Source of the DNA: Tsukamurella sp040611135
GTDB lineage: Bacteria > Actinomycetota > Actinomycetes > Mycobacteriales > Mycobacteriaceae
Direction: 5' to 3'
DNA: 64,000 nucleotides
Assembly: GCF_040611135.1 (NCBI RefSeq)
Contig: NZ_JBEXNL010000017.1
Span: 1-64,000 of the forward strand
Shown here: one piece after another, positions 44,617-52,983 of the stretch
Layout of the letters: every line of letters starts with the position of its first letter
Position numbering within the stretch: position 1 is the first letter of the stretch
Program-made: the position numbers and the translations under genes
Notes under the pieces: generated by a model
The model's input: the letters and a program-made list of their open reading frames with translations, nothing else
The model's database searches: none
Told to the model about the DNA's origin: nothing

Positions 44617-45039
44617 GTGACGGGCCTGCACATCCGGCGTGAGCTGGTGGAGAAGATGATCGCGCACGCGCGCCGCGATCACCCCGACGAGGCGTGCGGC
44701 GTGATCGCCGGTCCCGAGGGTTCCGACCGCCCCGAGCGCTTCATCGAGATGCTCAACGCCGAGCGCTCGCCCACCTTCTACCGGTTCGATGCGGGCGAGC
44801 AACTGCAGGTCTGGCGCGGCATGGACGAGCGCGACGAGGAACCGGTCGTGATCTACCACTCGCACACCGCCACCGAGGCGTACCCGTCGCGCACCGATGC
44901 GCGGTTCGCGTCCGAACCGAACGCCCACTACGTCCTGATCTCCACCCGCGACGACCTGGGCCCCGATGCGGAGGTCCGCAGCTACCGCATCGTCGATTCC
45001 GTCATCACCGAAGAGCCCGTCCACCTCGAGGAGGACTGA
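44617..45039 (+). CDS. mec: JAMM metallopeptidase Mec (CysO peptidase)
   Basis: 140-residue M67-family zinc peptidase. It releases the new cysteine from the C-terminus of the CysO carrier. The JAMM residues are visible: Glu in DEACGVI, HSH in YHSHTATEAYPSRTD with the Asp ten residues on. It shares a one-base TGATG overlap with cysO, and cysM follows: the complete CysO-dependent cysteine route. GTG 44617 is the start in frame; no clear ribosome site is seen. The Rv1333-type peptidase found upstream in M. tuberculosis is absent. Confidence 0.93.
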   Translation: MTGLHIRRELVEKMIAHARRDHPDEACGVIAGPEGSDRPERFIEMLNAERSPTFYRFDAGEQLQVWRGMDERDEEPVVIYHSHTATEAYPSRTDARFASEPNAHYVLISTRDDLGPDAEVRSYRIVDSVITEEPVHLEED

Positions 45040-45311
45040 TGTCCGTCACCGTCTCCATCCCGACCATCCTGCGCCCGCTCACGGGCGATGCGAAGCGGGT
45101 GCCCGCGTCCGGGGCGACCCTGGGGGCCGTCATCGACGATCTCGAGACGCGGCACGCCGGGATCAAGGACCGCCTCATCGCCGACGGGGCGCTGCACCGG
45201 TTCGTCAACGTCTACGTCGACGACGAGGACGTGCGGTTCACCGGCGGGCTGGACACCCCCGTCGCCGACGGCGGCACGGTGACGGTGCTGCCTGCAGTGG
45301 CCGGGGGATAG
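45039..45311 (+). CDS. cysO: Sulfur carrier protein CysO
   Basis: 90-residue ubiquitin-like (ThiS/MoaD-fold) protein ending in GG, the residue pair that is activated and thiocarboxylated. The core is VSIPTILRPLTGDAKRVPASG...FVNVYVDDEDVRFTGGLDTPVADGGTVTVLPAVAGG. It supplies sulfide to CysM. No MoeZ-type sulfurtransferase is in the window. Confidence 0.95.
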   Translation: MSVTVSIPTILRPLTGDAKRVPASGATLGAVIDDLETRHAGIKDRLIADGALHRFVNVYVDDEDVRFTGGLDTPVADGGTVTVLPAVAGG

Positions 45312-45318
45312 GCGCGCA

Positions 45319-46290
45319 GTGCCCAGGTTCGACAGCCTGCTGGACTCGCTCGGCGGGACGCCGCTGGTCGGGCTGCCGAGGCTCTCGCCCCGCTGGGAGG
45401 GGACAGACGGTGCGCCGCACGTCCGCTTGTGGGCCAAGCTTGAGGACCGCAACCCGACGGGGTCGATCAAGGACCGCCCGGCGCTGCGGATGATCGACGA
45501 GGCCGAACGCGACGGTCGGCTGCGCCCCGGCGACACGATCCTCGAGCCCACCTCCGGAAACACCGGGATCAGCCTGGCGATGGCCGCGAAACTCAAGGGC
45601 TACCGGCTCGTGTGCGTGATGCCCGAGAACACCTCCGCGGAACGGCGACAGCTGCTCACCATGTACGGCGCGCGGATCATCGACTCGCCCGCCGCCGGCG
45701 GCTCGAACCGCGCCGTGGCGGAGGCGAAGAAGCTCGCCGCCGAGCATCCCGACTGGGTGATGCTCTACCAGTACGGCAACCCCGCCAACGCCCGCGCGCA
45801 CTACGCGGGCACCGGGCCCGAGCTGCTCGCCGACCTGCCCGAGATCACCCACTTCGTGGCCGGCCTCGGCACCACCGGCACGCTCATGGGCACCGGCCGG
45901 TACCTGCGCGAACACGTGCCCGGCGTGCAGATCGTCGCGGCCGAGCCGCGCTACGGCGAGCTGGTCTACGGGCTGCGCAATCTCGACGAGGGATTCGTTC
46001 CCGAGCTGTACGACGAGTCCGTCCTCACCCGCCGGTTCTCGGTGGGCTCCTACGACGCCGTGCGCCGCATGCGGCAGCTGATCGACGAGGAGGGCGTCTT
46101 CGCCGGGGTGTCCACCGGCGGCGTGCTGCACGCCGCGCTCGGCGTCGCGAACAAGGCCCTGACGGCAGGGGAGCGGGCCGACGTGGCGTTCGTCGTCGCC
46201 GACGCCGGATGGAAGTATCTGTCGACCGGCGCGTACGACGGTACGTTGGAGGATGCGGAAGAGGCCCTCGAGGGCCAACTCTGGGCCTGA
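45319..46290 (+). CDS. cysM: O-phosphoserine sulfhydrylase CysM
   Basis: 323-residue PLP enzyme using O-phosphoserine and CysO-thiocarboxylate. The PLP lysine is Lys51 in NPTGSIKDRPA, the same number as in M. tuberculosis CysM. EPTSGNTGISLA binds the substrate carboxylate and GLGTTGTLMG the phosphate of PLP. A C-terminal lid sequence follows (DAEEALEGQLWA). GTG start, 7 bases after the cysO stop. Confidence 0.95.
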   Translation: MPRFDSLLDSLGGTPLVGLPRLSPRWEGTDGAPHVRLWAKLEDRNPTGSIKDRPALRMIDEAERDGRLRPGDTILEPTSGNTGISLAMAAKLKGYRLVCVMPENTSAERRQLLTMYGARIIDSPAAGGSNRAVAEAKKLAAEHPDWVMLYQYGNPANARAHYAGTGPELLADLPEITHFVAGLGTTGTLMGTGRYLREHVPGVQIVAAEPRYGELVYGLRNLDEGFVPELYDESVLTRRFSVGSYDAVRRMRQLIDEEGVFAGVSTGGVLHAALGVANKALTAGERADVAFVVADAGWKYLSTGAYDGTLEDAEEALEGQLWA

Positions 46291-46323
46291 TCGGCCGGAG
46301 GCCGCACGCGCGAGGAGGTCGCC

Positions 46324-46980
46324 ATGACGATTCCCAGCAACGACGGTGCGCCGCGCTCCCTGACGAGCCGGGTCGCCGGGAGCACGGCGGGGCGCTCGGC
46401 CATCCTGATCGTCGTCTTCGTGGCGGCGCTGTGGCTGATCGAGGGCATCGACACCGTCCTGGGCAACTCCCTGGACCAGTGGGGGATCCACCCGCGCTCC
46501 GGGGAGGGCGTGCTCCGGGGCGTCGTGCTGGCGCCGCTGCTGCACGGCGGGTGGGAGCACCTGGCCGCCAACAGTGTTCCGGCCCTGGTCCTCGGCTTCG
46601 TCGGTCTCGCCGCGGGCGCGGGTCGGTTCGTGATCGCGACCGCGATCATCTGGCTGGTGGCGGGCGCCGGAGTCTGGCTCACGGGCGGTGCGGGCACCGT
46701 CGTGATCGGACTCTCCGGTGTTCTGTTCGGCTGGATGACATACCTGGCGGTCCGCGGACTGTTCACGCGCAGGGCGCTCGACATCGTCGTCGGCGTGGTG
46801 CTGATGGTCATCTACAGCGGCATGCTGTGGGGAGTCCTGCCCGGTCAGCCGGGTGTTTCGTGGCAGGGACACCTGTGGGGAGCGATCGGCGGCGTCATCG
46901 CCGCGGTGCTCGTCGGCCGCCGCGGCCGCACCCGCCCGGGTACGGGGAATTCACGGCAGGTCGGCGCGATCGCCACGTGA
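46324..46980 (+). CDS. Rhomboid-family intramembrane protease
   Basis: 218-residue rhomboid with about six helices. The serine is in VIGLSGVLFG (GxSG) and the histidine in WQGHLWGAIGG, a complete dyad. HLAANSVPAL supplies the Asn/oxyanion region. It cuts single-pass proteins within the membrane; substrates are unknown. Position equals Rv1337. GAGGAGGT (46312-46319) precedes ATG 46324 by 4 bases. A Glu racemase gene (murI), next in M. tuberculosis, is missing. Confidence 0.9.
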   Translation: MTIPSNDGAPRSLTSRVAGSTAGRSAILIVVFVAALWLIEGIDTVLGNSLDQWGIHPRSGEGVLRGVVLAPLLHGGWEHLAANSVPALVLGFVGLAAGAGRFVIATAIIWLVAGAGVWLTGGAGTVVIGLSGVLFGWMTYLAVRGLFTRRALDIVVGVVLMVIYSGMLWGVLPGQPGVSWQGHLWGAIGGVIAAVLVGRRGRTRPGTGNSRQVGAIAT

Positions 46981-46999
46981 CGATCGCGGATCTGGCAGC

Positions 47000-47770
47000 A
47001 TGAGCGGCATGCGTCTCACCATCCTCGGGTGTTCCGGCAGCGTCGGCGGTCCACGGGCGGCCTGCTCGGGCTACCTCTTGGAGGTGGACGGGCACGAGCC
47101 CGTGGTCATGGATTTCGGTCCCGGGGTCCTCGGCGAGTTGCAGCAGCGAGTGGACCCGAACACCGCCACGGTGATGCTCTCGCACCTGCACGCGGATCAC
47201 TGCCTCGACCTGCCCTCCCTGCTGGTGTGGCGGCGCTACCATCCGACGCCCGCCGCGGGCCGTGCGCGCCTGATCGGACCCGCTGACACCCCCGAGCGGA
47301 TCGGCCGCGCCTCCGCCGAATCGGCGGCGATGCTCGACGACATCTCCGACACCTTCGACTTCTCCGCCTGGGCCGAGGGGGAGGACCATGCGATCGGCGG
47401 CTTCACCGTGCGGCCCTTCCGCATGTTCCACCCGCCGGAGTCGCACGGCCTGCGGATCACCGCGCCCAGCGGCAAGGTCCTGGCGTACACCGGTGACACC
47501 GGCGTGTGTGACAACCTCGTCGAAGTGGCGCGCGGCGCCGACGTACTGCTCGCCGAGGCCAGCTGGACCCACGACCCCGCGAACCGGCCGCTCGGCGTGC
47601 ACCTTTCGGGTGTGGAGGCGGGGCAGGCCGCCACCGACGCCGGCGTCGGACGCCTGCTGCTCACCCACATCCCACCGTGGACCTCACGGGAGGCGGTGCT
47701 CGCGGAGGCCCGATCCGTCTACGACGGCCCCGTCGACGCGGTGACGGGCGGCGACGTCTTCGAGCTCTGA
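47000..47770 (+). CDS. MBL-fold cyclic-nucleotide phosphodiesterase-like protein (Rv1339 type)
   Basis: 256-residue MBL-fold protein with the metal motif LSHLHADHCLD (near residue 60), an Asp in YTGDTGV and a His in LTHIPPW. It aligns with M. tuberculosis Rv1339, reported as an atypical class II cAMP phosphodiesterase. ATG 47000 is chosen; ATG 47009 is also possible and neither has a good ribosome site. It lies between rhomboid and rph as in mycobacteria, minus murI. Confidence 0.85.
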   Translation: MSGMRLTILGCSGSVGGPRAACSGYLLEVDGHEPVVMDFGPGVLGELQQRVDPNTATVMLSHLHADHCLDLPSLLVWRRYHPTPAAGRARLIGPADTPERIGRASAESAAMLDDISDTFDFSAWAEGEDHAIGGFTVRPFRMFHPPESHGLRITAPSGKVLAYTGDTGVCDNLVEVARGADVLLAEASWTHDPANRPLGVHLSGVEAGQAATDAGVGRLLLTHIPPWTSREAVLAEARSVYDGPVDAVTGGDVFEL

Positions 47771-47794
47771 TGACCCCGGCACCGTCCTAGGCGA

Positions 47795-47800
47795 TAGGCT
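47795..47800 (+). promoter_or_regulatory. -10 box of rph-rdgB
   Basis: TAGGCT, 7 bases, then GTG 47808. The context ATAGGCTGGGG repeats that at 12724. Confidence 0.65.
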
Positions 47801-47807
47801 GGGGCGC

Positions 47808-48590
47808 GTGAGCAGACGCGCAGACGGCAGGGCCGACGACGAACTCCGCCCCGTGACCATCACCCGGGGATTCACTCAGAATCCCGCCGGCTCGGTGCTG
47901 GTGGAGTTCGGCAACACGAAGGTGCTGTGCACCGCCAGCGTCGAGCTGGGAGTGCCGGGATGGCGCCGCGGCTCGGGGCAGGGGTGGCTGACCGCCGAGT
48001 ACTCGATGCTCCCCGGTGCCACCCATGAGCGCAGCCGTCGCGAGTCCACCAAGGGCAAGGTGGGCGGGCGCACCCACGAGATCTCCCGGCTGATCGGCCG
48101 GTCGCTGCGCGCATGCATCGACCTCGCGGCGCTGGGCGAGAACACGATCGCCATCGACTGCGATGTCCTGCAGGCCGACGGCGGCACGCGGACCGCGTCG
48201 ATCACCGGCGCGTACGTCGCGCTGTGCGACGCCGTCACCTACCTCGGTGCGGCGGGCAAACTGACCGACCCGCAGCCGATCTCGTGCGCCATCGCCGCCG
48301 TCTCGGTGGGCGTCGTCGACGGGCGCGTACGGCTGGACCTGCCCTACGAGGAGGACTCGCGCGCCGAGGTCGACATGAACGTCGTCGCCACCGACACCGG
48401 CACGCTGGTCGAGGTGCAGGGCACCGGCGAGGGTGCCACTTTCGCCCGCACCACACTCGACTGGATGCTCGATTCCGCGATCGCGGGCACGGAGAAGCTG
48501 TTCGCCGTGCAGAAGGAGGCGCTCGCGGCGCCGTACCCCGGCGTGCTGCCGGAGTTCGAGGGCGAACAGAAGAAGAAGTTCGGTCAGTGA
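47808..48590 (+). CDS. rph: Ribonuclease PH
   Basis: 260-residue phosphorolytic 3'-exoribonuclease trimming tRNA precursors. Motifs: RPVTITRGFTQNPAGSVLVEFGNTKVLCTASVE, GWLTAEYSMLPGATHERS, and IDCDVLQADGGTRTASITGAYVAL with the phosphate-binding Arg/Ser-Thr. Length standard. The stop overlaps the rdgB GTG by 4 bases. Confidence 0.96.
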   Translation: MSRRADGRADDELRPVTITRGFTQNPAGSVLVEFGNTKVLCTASVELGVPGWRRGSGQGWLTAEYSMLPGATHERSRRESTKGKVGGRTHEISRLIGRSLRACIDLAALGENTIAIDCDVLQADGGTRTASITGAYVALCDAVTYLGAAGKLTDPQPISCAIAAVSVGVVDGRVRLDLPYEEDSRAEVDMNVVATDTGTLVEVQGTGEGATFARTTLDWMLDSAIAGTEKLFAVQKEALAAPYPGVLPEFEGEQKKKFGQ

Positions 48591-49204
48591 CCGCGCGTCT
48601 GTTGCTCGCGTCCCGGAACGCCAAGAAGCTGCGCGAGTTGCGGCAGGTCGTCGCGGACGCGGGCATCGTCGGCCTCGAGGTCGTGGGCCTCGACGAGGTC
48701 GAGCCCTTCGAGGAGCTGCCGGAGGACGCACCGTCGTTCGAGGGCAATGCGCTGATCAAGGCGCGGCAGGGGCACCAGCGGACCGGCTTGCCCTGTCTCG
48801 CGGACGATTCCGGGATCTGCGTCGATGCGCTGAACGGCATGCCCGGCGTGCTGTCCGCTCGCTGGTCCGGACGCCACGGCGACGACCCGGCCAACACCGC
48901 GCTGCTGCTCGCGCAGCTCTCCGATGTGCCCGCCGAACGCCGGGGCGGGGAGTTCGTCTCCGCCTGCGCGCTCGTCTCCGATTCCGGGGAGTCGACGGTG
49001 CGCGGTGTCTGGCGGGGCGCAATCCTGCGCGAGCCCAGGGGCGACGGTGGCTTCGGTTACGACCCGGTCTTCCTCCCCGACGGCTCCGAGCGCACCGCCG
49101 CCGAGCTCACGGCGGACGAGAAGAACGCGATCAGCCACCGCGCGCGGGCCCTGGCCCAGCTGGTGGAGCCGCTTCGGCAGCTCGCGGTGCGCGTCCCGGA
49201 GTAG
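48587..49204 (+). CDS. rdgB: dITP/XTP pyrophosphatase
   Basis: 205-residue house-cleaning enzyme hydrolysing XTP, ITP and dITP. Motifs: LLASRNAKKLRELRQV (residues 5-20), SFEGNALIKARQ, CLADDSGICVDALNGMPGVLSARWSG and GDGGFGYDPVFLPDG. Translation is coupled to rph through the GTGA overlap. The usual pairing of RNase PH and RdgB is conserved across Mycobacteriales. Confidence 0.95.
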   Translation: MTARLLLASRNAKKLRELRQVVADAGIVGLEVVGLDEVEPFEELPEDAPSFEGNALIKARQGHQRTGLPCLADDSGICVDALNGMPGVLSARWSGRHGDDPANTALLLAQLSDVPAERRGGEFVSACALVSDSGESTVRGVWRGAILREPRGDGGFGYDPVFLPDGSERTAAELTADEKNAISHRARALAQLVEPLRQLAVRVPE

Positions 49205-49239
49205 CACGCAGTTGCGCTGCACCCGTCGGGCATCGGCGG

Positions 49240-49245
49240 TACGGT
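49240..49245 (+). promoter_or_regulatory. -10 box of subtilase gene
   Basis: TACGGT, 6 bases, then ATG 49252. The following 36 bases of coding sequence are strikingly AT-rich. Confidence 0.6.
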
Positions 49246-49251
49246 CGCCGC

Positions 49252-50523
49252 ATGACTATAGTAAATACAGCTAATAATATTCCTGATAGTGACGGCCGCT
49301 ACGTCCTCGTCCTCCCCGCCGACGGACGGGATCACGAGCGCGCCCTGCGTCGCGTGATGGGTGCCTCGGACGTGTACCGGACGCTGGACGCCACCGACGC
49401 ATCGGACGCGGGGGAGTTCCTCGGGGCCGACGCCGTGGTGTTCGACACCCTCGGTCTCGCCGTCGTCCACGTCGACCCCGACCAGCGGGAGTCGCTCCGG
49501 CGGGCGTCCGACGACATCCTCTCCGTGGAGCCGGAACGACAGTTCCATCCCGTCGCCGCGAGGGCGGCGGAGTACCTGTCCGGCTATCGCGACGGCGTCG
49601 GCGATCTCGCCCGGCGGATCGACGGGGGAGCCGAGGAGCGTCCCCGGTGGTTCGTCGGACCGGAGCCGATCGGTGATGACGCGATCTCCACCTGGGGGCT
49701 GCGCGCCGTGGGAGTGGACGCCATCGAGGCGGGTGGCGCCGGCATCAAAGTCGCGGTGCTCGACTCCGGCTTCTCCTTCGATCACCCGGACTTCGCCGAC
49801 CGCGATTTCTACGTGCGTTCGTTCATCCCGGGGGAGGAGCCCGACGATGGTCACGGCCACGGGACGCATTGCGGCGGAACCGCATGCGGGCCGCGAGTGC
49901 CAGCGACGGGCGTGCGCCGCTACGGCGTCGCCCACAGCGCGGACCTCTACGTCGGCAAGGTGTTGTCCAGTCGCGGCACGGGCACGGACACCAGCGTCTT
50001 CGCCGGTATCGACTGGGCGATCCGTCAGGGCTGCGAGGTGATCTCGATGTCGCTCGGCAGCGACGATCCGCGGGTGTCGGTAGCGCACGAGCGCGCCGGT
50101 GCCGCGGCGCTCGAGCGGGGGAGCCTCATCATCGCGGCGGCCGGCAACAACGCCGACCGCCCGTGGTACCCGGGCTTCGTCGGGGTTCCCGCGAACAGCC
50201 CGTCGGTGATGGCGGTCGGCGCCGTCGACAGTGCGCTGCAGGTCGCGTCCTTCTCGGCGACCAGTAATCCGGTGCCGGGCGGTCAGGTCGACATCGTCGG
50301 GCCCGGTGTGGGCGTCTTCTCCTCCTGGCTCGCGCCGCGGTGGTACGCCACCCTCGACGGTACGAGCATGGCCACCCCGGCGGTCGCGGGACTCGCGGCC
50401 GTCTACGCCGAGACGACCGGCCGTCGCGGTCGCGATCTCTGGGCGCAGCTCGTCCAGACCGCGCAGCGTCTTCCGGCGTCGTCGGCCGACGTCGGCAGCG
50501 GGTTGGCGCACGCGGCGGCGTGA
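49252..50523 (+). CDS. Cytoplasmic S8 serine protease (subtilase)
   Basis: 423-residue subtilisin-like protease without signal peptide or membrane anchor. Residues about 16-100 look like an inhibitor-I9-type propeptide (RYVLVLPADG...AVVHVDPDQRESLRRASDDILSVEPE). The catalytic domain has Asp171 (VAVLDSGFSF), His203 (GHGHGTHCGG), oxyanion Asn299 (AAAGNN) and Ser372 (LDGTSMATPAVAG), so it should be active. The first 13 codons (MTIVNTANNIPDS) are AT-rich, unlike the rest. A small I9-like gene follows with its own promoter. Substrates are unknown. The gene breaks the rdgB region of the Rv1341-type backbone. Confidence 0.9.
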   Translation: MTIVNTANNIPDSDGRYVLVLPADGRDHERALRRVMGASDVYRTLDATDASDAGEFLGADAVVFDTLGLAVVHVDPDQRESLRRASDDILSVEPERQFHPVAARAAEYLSGYRDGVGDLARRIDGGAEERPRWFVGPEPIGDDAISTWGLRAVGVDAIEAGGAGIKVAVLDSGFSFDHPDFADRDFYVRSFIPGEEPDDGHGHGTHCGGTACGPRVPATGVRRYGVAHSADLYVGKVLSSRGTGTDTSVFAGIDWAIRQGCEVISMSLGSDDPRVSVAHERAGAAALERGSLIIAAAGNNADRPWYPGFVGVPANSPSVMAVGAVDSALQVASFSATSNPVPGGQVDIVGPGVGVFSSWLAPRWYATLDGTSMATPAVAGLAAVYAETTGRRGRDLWAQLVQTAQRLPASSADVGSGLAHAAA

Positions 50524-50527
50524 GGGA

Positions 50528-50533
50528 TATCGT
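50528..50533 (+). promoter_or_regulatory. -10 box of the I9-like gene
   Basis: TATCGT, 6 bases, then ATG 50540. It starts 5 bases after the subtilase stop, so the small gene can be expressed apart from the protease. Confidence 0.55.
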
Positions 50534-50539
50534 CGGATC

Positions 50540-50770
50540 ATGGCTGCGGTGACGCTCACACTGGGCTGTTCGGACGACGCGATCGACTCGCTCGTTCGAG
50601 AGGTCGAAGCCACGGGGATGCGTGTCGATCACGTGCACCGCACCCTCGGCATCCTCACGGGCGAGGTCGATCCGTCCCGCATCCCCGAGCTCAGCCGCCT
50701 CGACGGCGTGACCGCCGTCGAGGCGGCGCGGGGGTTCTTCACCCCGCCGCCCGACGGCGACGTGCAGTGA
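50540..50770 (+). CDS. Small I9/propeptide-like companion of the subtilase
   Basis: 76-residue cytosolic protein. The pattern beta-alpha-beta (VTLTLGCSDDAIDSLVREVEATG), then ILTGEVDPSRIPELSRLDGVTAVEAAR, resembles the ferredoxin-like fold of subtilisin propeptides and I9 inhibitors. Similar small proteins beside S8 proteases are sometimes mislabelled ketohydroxyglutarate aldolase. I infer that it chaperones or inhibits the neighbouring protease. Its own -10 box lets it be made independently. Confidence 0.75.
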   Translation: MAAVTLTLGCSDDAIDSLVREVEATGMRVDHVHRTLGILTGEVDPSRIPELSRLDGVTAVEAARGFFTPPPDGDVQ

Positions 50771-50914
50771 GGGCGTGGGCGCGCGGATCGTGCCCTCCGC
50801 GGTGCGACGGAGGACGAGGAAGGCGCCCCGCCGCGTTCGCGTGAGCGCGCCGTGCTGGTCGCGCCGCCGCGACGGCTCCCGGCGCGCGTCCCTGAGTCGG
50901 TCCGCGCAGCACGG

Positions 50915-50920
50915 TACCGT
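50915..50920 (+). promoter_or_regulatory. -10 box of LCP gene
   Basis: TACCGT, 6 bases, then GTG 50927. Confidence 0.6.
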
Positions 50921-50926
50921 GGCGTC

Positions 50927-52183
50927 GTGAGCAGCAGACCGTCATCGGGCCGCGGTGCCCGCGTGGCCATCGCGCTGCTGTCCGTGCTCGTGCTCGCTGT
51001 CACGGGAACCGTCTGGTGGAGCACGAACCTCGTGATCGGCGGCTTCAACGTCTCGCGGGCGCTGGCCGAGGCGAAGGTGGCGAAGTCCACCGGCGGGGCC
51101 AAGAACATCCTGCTGATGGGGCTCGACACGCGGAAGGATCAGAACGGCGACGATCTGCCGTCCGACATCCTTCAGCAGCTGCACGCCGGTACCAGTGACA
51201 ACGGCGGCTACAACACGAACACCCTGATCCTCATGCACATCCCGGCGGATGGCAAGAAGGTCACGGCCTTCTCCATTCCCCGCGACGATTACGTCACTTT
51301 CGCCGGCGTCGAGTCCCGGAAGAAGGGAAAGATCAAGGAGGCCTACGGCACTCGCAAGGCGGAGGTCGAGGACAAGCTGGTCGCGCAGGGGGTGAGCGAT
51401 CGCAAGGAGCTCGAGAGCAAGGCCCGCGAGTCCGCGCGCGCCGCGACCATCGCCACCGTCGGGAAGCTGGTCGGCGTGCCGATCGACCACTTCGCCGAGG
51501 TCAGCCTCGTCGGCTTCTACGACCTCGCGCAGACCCTCGGCGGTGTCGAGGTGTGCCTCAACAATCCCGTGCGCGACAGCTACTCCGGTGCGGCCTTCCC
51601 CGCGGGGCGGCAGAAGCTGAGCGCCGCGCAGTCGCTGGCCTTCGTCCGCCAGCGGCACGGGCTCGCCGACGGTGACCTCGATCGCACGCACCGGCAGCAG
51701 GCCTTCATCGCGGGCGTCATGGTCCAGTTGCAGAAGCAGGGCGTCTTCGGCGACGTGCGCAAGCTGCAATCGCTGATCGCGGTCGCGCAGAAGGACGTCG
51801 TGGTCTCCGACGGCTGGGACCTGCAGGAGTTCGCGCAGCAGGCCGGCCGGATCGCCGGCACGAACCTCACGTTCACGACCCTGCCCGTGCGCGGCTACGC
51901 CACCGTCAACGAGCAGGCGGTGAACATCATCGACCCCGCGGCCATCCGCGCGCAGGTGCAGAAGGCCTTCGGGCAGTCGGTGCCCGGCAGTGACGAGTCG
52001 GCCGCGTCCGACGAGTCCTCGAGCTCGTCGGCCGCGTCGGACGGCGCCACGCAGGCGCCGCACCCCGTCGGCTACACGAAGCCCGCCTCGCCCGCGATGA
52101 CCGTGTCACCCACCCCGTCCGACGGTCCCACGCCCGACGCCGGAACCACCCTGCGGGGCGGCCAGATCCCCTGCGTGGATTGA
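50927..52183 (+). CDS. LytR-CpsA-Psr family cell-wall ligase
   Basis: 418 residues. A short cytosolic N-terminus and one transmembrane helix (about 13-33) precede an extracellular LCP domain: NILLMGLDTRKDQNG (Asp), FSIPRDDYVTF (Arg/Asp), LGGVEVCLNNPVRD and AFVRQRHGLADGDLDRTHRQQ. This catalytic set binds the polyprenyl phosphate. The family attaches arabinogalactan or similar polymers to peptidoglycan. The C-terminal 80 residues are a Ser/Pro/Thr-rich tail ending in a Cys-containing GGQIPCVD. No LytR_C domain seen. Confidence 0.92.
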   Translation: MSSRPSSGRGARVAIALLSVLVLAVTGTVWWSTNLVIGGFNVSRALAEAKVAKSTGGAKNILLMGLDTRKDQNGDDLPSDILQQLHAGTSDNGGYNTNTLILMHIPADGKKVTAFSIPRDDYVTFAGVESRKKGKIKEAYGTRKAEVEDKLVAQGVSDRKELESKARESARAATIATVGKLVGVPIDHFAEVSLVGFYDLAQTLGGVEVCLNNPVRDSYSGAAFPAGRQKLSAAQSLAFVRQRHGLADGDLDRTHRQQAFIAGVMVQLQKQGVFGDVRKLQSLIAVAQKDVVVSDGWDLQEFAQQAGRIAGTNLTFTTLPVRGYATVNEQAVNIIDPAAIRAQVQKAFGQSVPGSDESAASDESSSSSAASDGATQAPHPVGYTKPASPAMTVSPTPSDGPTPDAGTTLRGGQIPCVD

Positions 52184-52241
52184 GGGCGCGGGCGGTACGG
52201 TCGGATCCGTCCGTTTCGTCGAGGGTGAAGAGGTGCCGCGG

Positions 52242-52520
52242 ATGACAAGCTCCACTACGGGATACCGATTCGGCGCGGCATTGCTCGCCGTGGCGTTCGT
52301 CCTCGTCGGATGCACGAAGCAGGGCGGCGACACCACCTGCGAGAACTACCAGAAGATGTCCGATTCGGACCAGCGTGATCAGGTGACGAAGCTGTACAAG
52401 GACAAGCACGATCAGGAGCCGTCGGCGATCGTCGTGAGCGGCCTGCAGCAGCAAGCGCTCCTGTACTGCAAGACCGCGGGGAAGCCGGACTCGAAGATCA
52501 AGGAGATTCCGATCTCCTGA
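52242..52520 (+). CDS. Small Cys-containing lipoprotein
   Basis: 92-residue predicted lipoprotein: signal peptide with lipobox LVGC, then a short mature domain with two cysteines (TTCENY and LYCKT) that could form a disulphide. Family not recognised; it is mostly helical and charged. AGAGG lies 8 bases before ATG 52242; GTG 52233 is also in frame. A TACGGT box (52196-52201) gives a leader of about 35 bases, unlike most neighbours. Confidence 0.75.
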   Translation: MTSSTTGYRFGAALLAVAFVLVGCTKQGGDTTCENYQKMSDSDQRDQVTKLYKDKHDQEPSAIVVSGLQQQALLYCKTAGKPDSKIKEIPIS

Positions 52521-52532
52521 TGGTCCACGCGG

Positions 52533-52565
52533 CGAAGGCGCCGGCTCATGGAGCCGACGCCTTCG
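52533..52565. terminator. Bidirectional terminator
   Basis: A hairpin of 14 base pairs with one mismatch: CGAAGGCG and CGGCTC pair with GAGCCG and CGCCTTCG around an ATG loop (52548-52550). It lies between convergent genes. Confidence 0.75.
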
Positions 52566-52575
52566 TGGTGCGGCG

Positions 52576-52932
52576 TCAGTACTGCGAGCAGGTCCTGGCG
52601 ACCGTCGCGATCGTGCCGTTGATCTTCTCCTGGTTCTGCTGGTAATACGCGGCGAGCTGCGGGTTCTGACGCCCCAACTCGTGAATCCGTGCGTTCCGCT
52701 CCGCAGGGGGCAGGGCGAGGATCCGCTGCGCCTCGGCCCGTCCGCCCGGCAGCCGGTTCACCATCGTCTGCGCCTCCGGCGCGACTGCGACGGTTGCGCG
52801 TTCGACCTGGGCGACGGTGCAGTTCGTCCCGGGGACGGGATCCGACGGAGCCGCCTGCGCGACGGCCGCCGGGGCCAGGACGAGCGCGCCGGCCGCGCCG
52901 GCGGTGGCGGCGATCTTCCACTGAGTCAGCAT
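52576..52932 (-). CDS. Hemophore-like secreted protein
   Basis: 118 residues with a clear Sec signal peptide (cut near AVAQA-AP, about residue 28). The mature part TNCTVAQVERATVAVAPEAQ...NGTIATVARTCSQY, with two cysteines and short helices, matches the mycobacterial hemophore-related family of Rv0203 type. Haem binding is known for some members only. The start has AAGGAGA 4 bases upstream. The mRNA leader begins with a stable hairpin (52954-52983). Confidence 0.8.
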   Translation of the reverse strand: MLTQWKIAATAGAAGALVLAPAAVAQAAPSDPVPGTNCTVAQVERATVAVAPEAQTMVNRLPGGRAEAQRILALPPAERNARIHELGRQNPQLAAYYQQNQEKINGTIATVARTCSQY

Positions 52933-52953
52933 GGTGTTCTCCTTTCGTGGTCG

Positions 52954-52983
52954 CCCGGATGCATCGGTGGATGCCGATCCGGG
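52954..52983 (-). promoter_or_regulatory. 5' leader hairpin of hemophore-like gene
   Basis: A 12-bp stem (CCCGGATGCATC with GATGC and ATCCGGG, two-base bulge) and 4-base loop sits just upstream of the ribosome site. A TACGTT -10 box (52995-53000) would start transcription a few bases before it. The rest of 53001-53229 holds nothing I can recognise. Confidence 0.5.
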
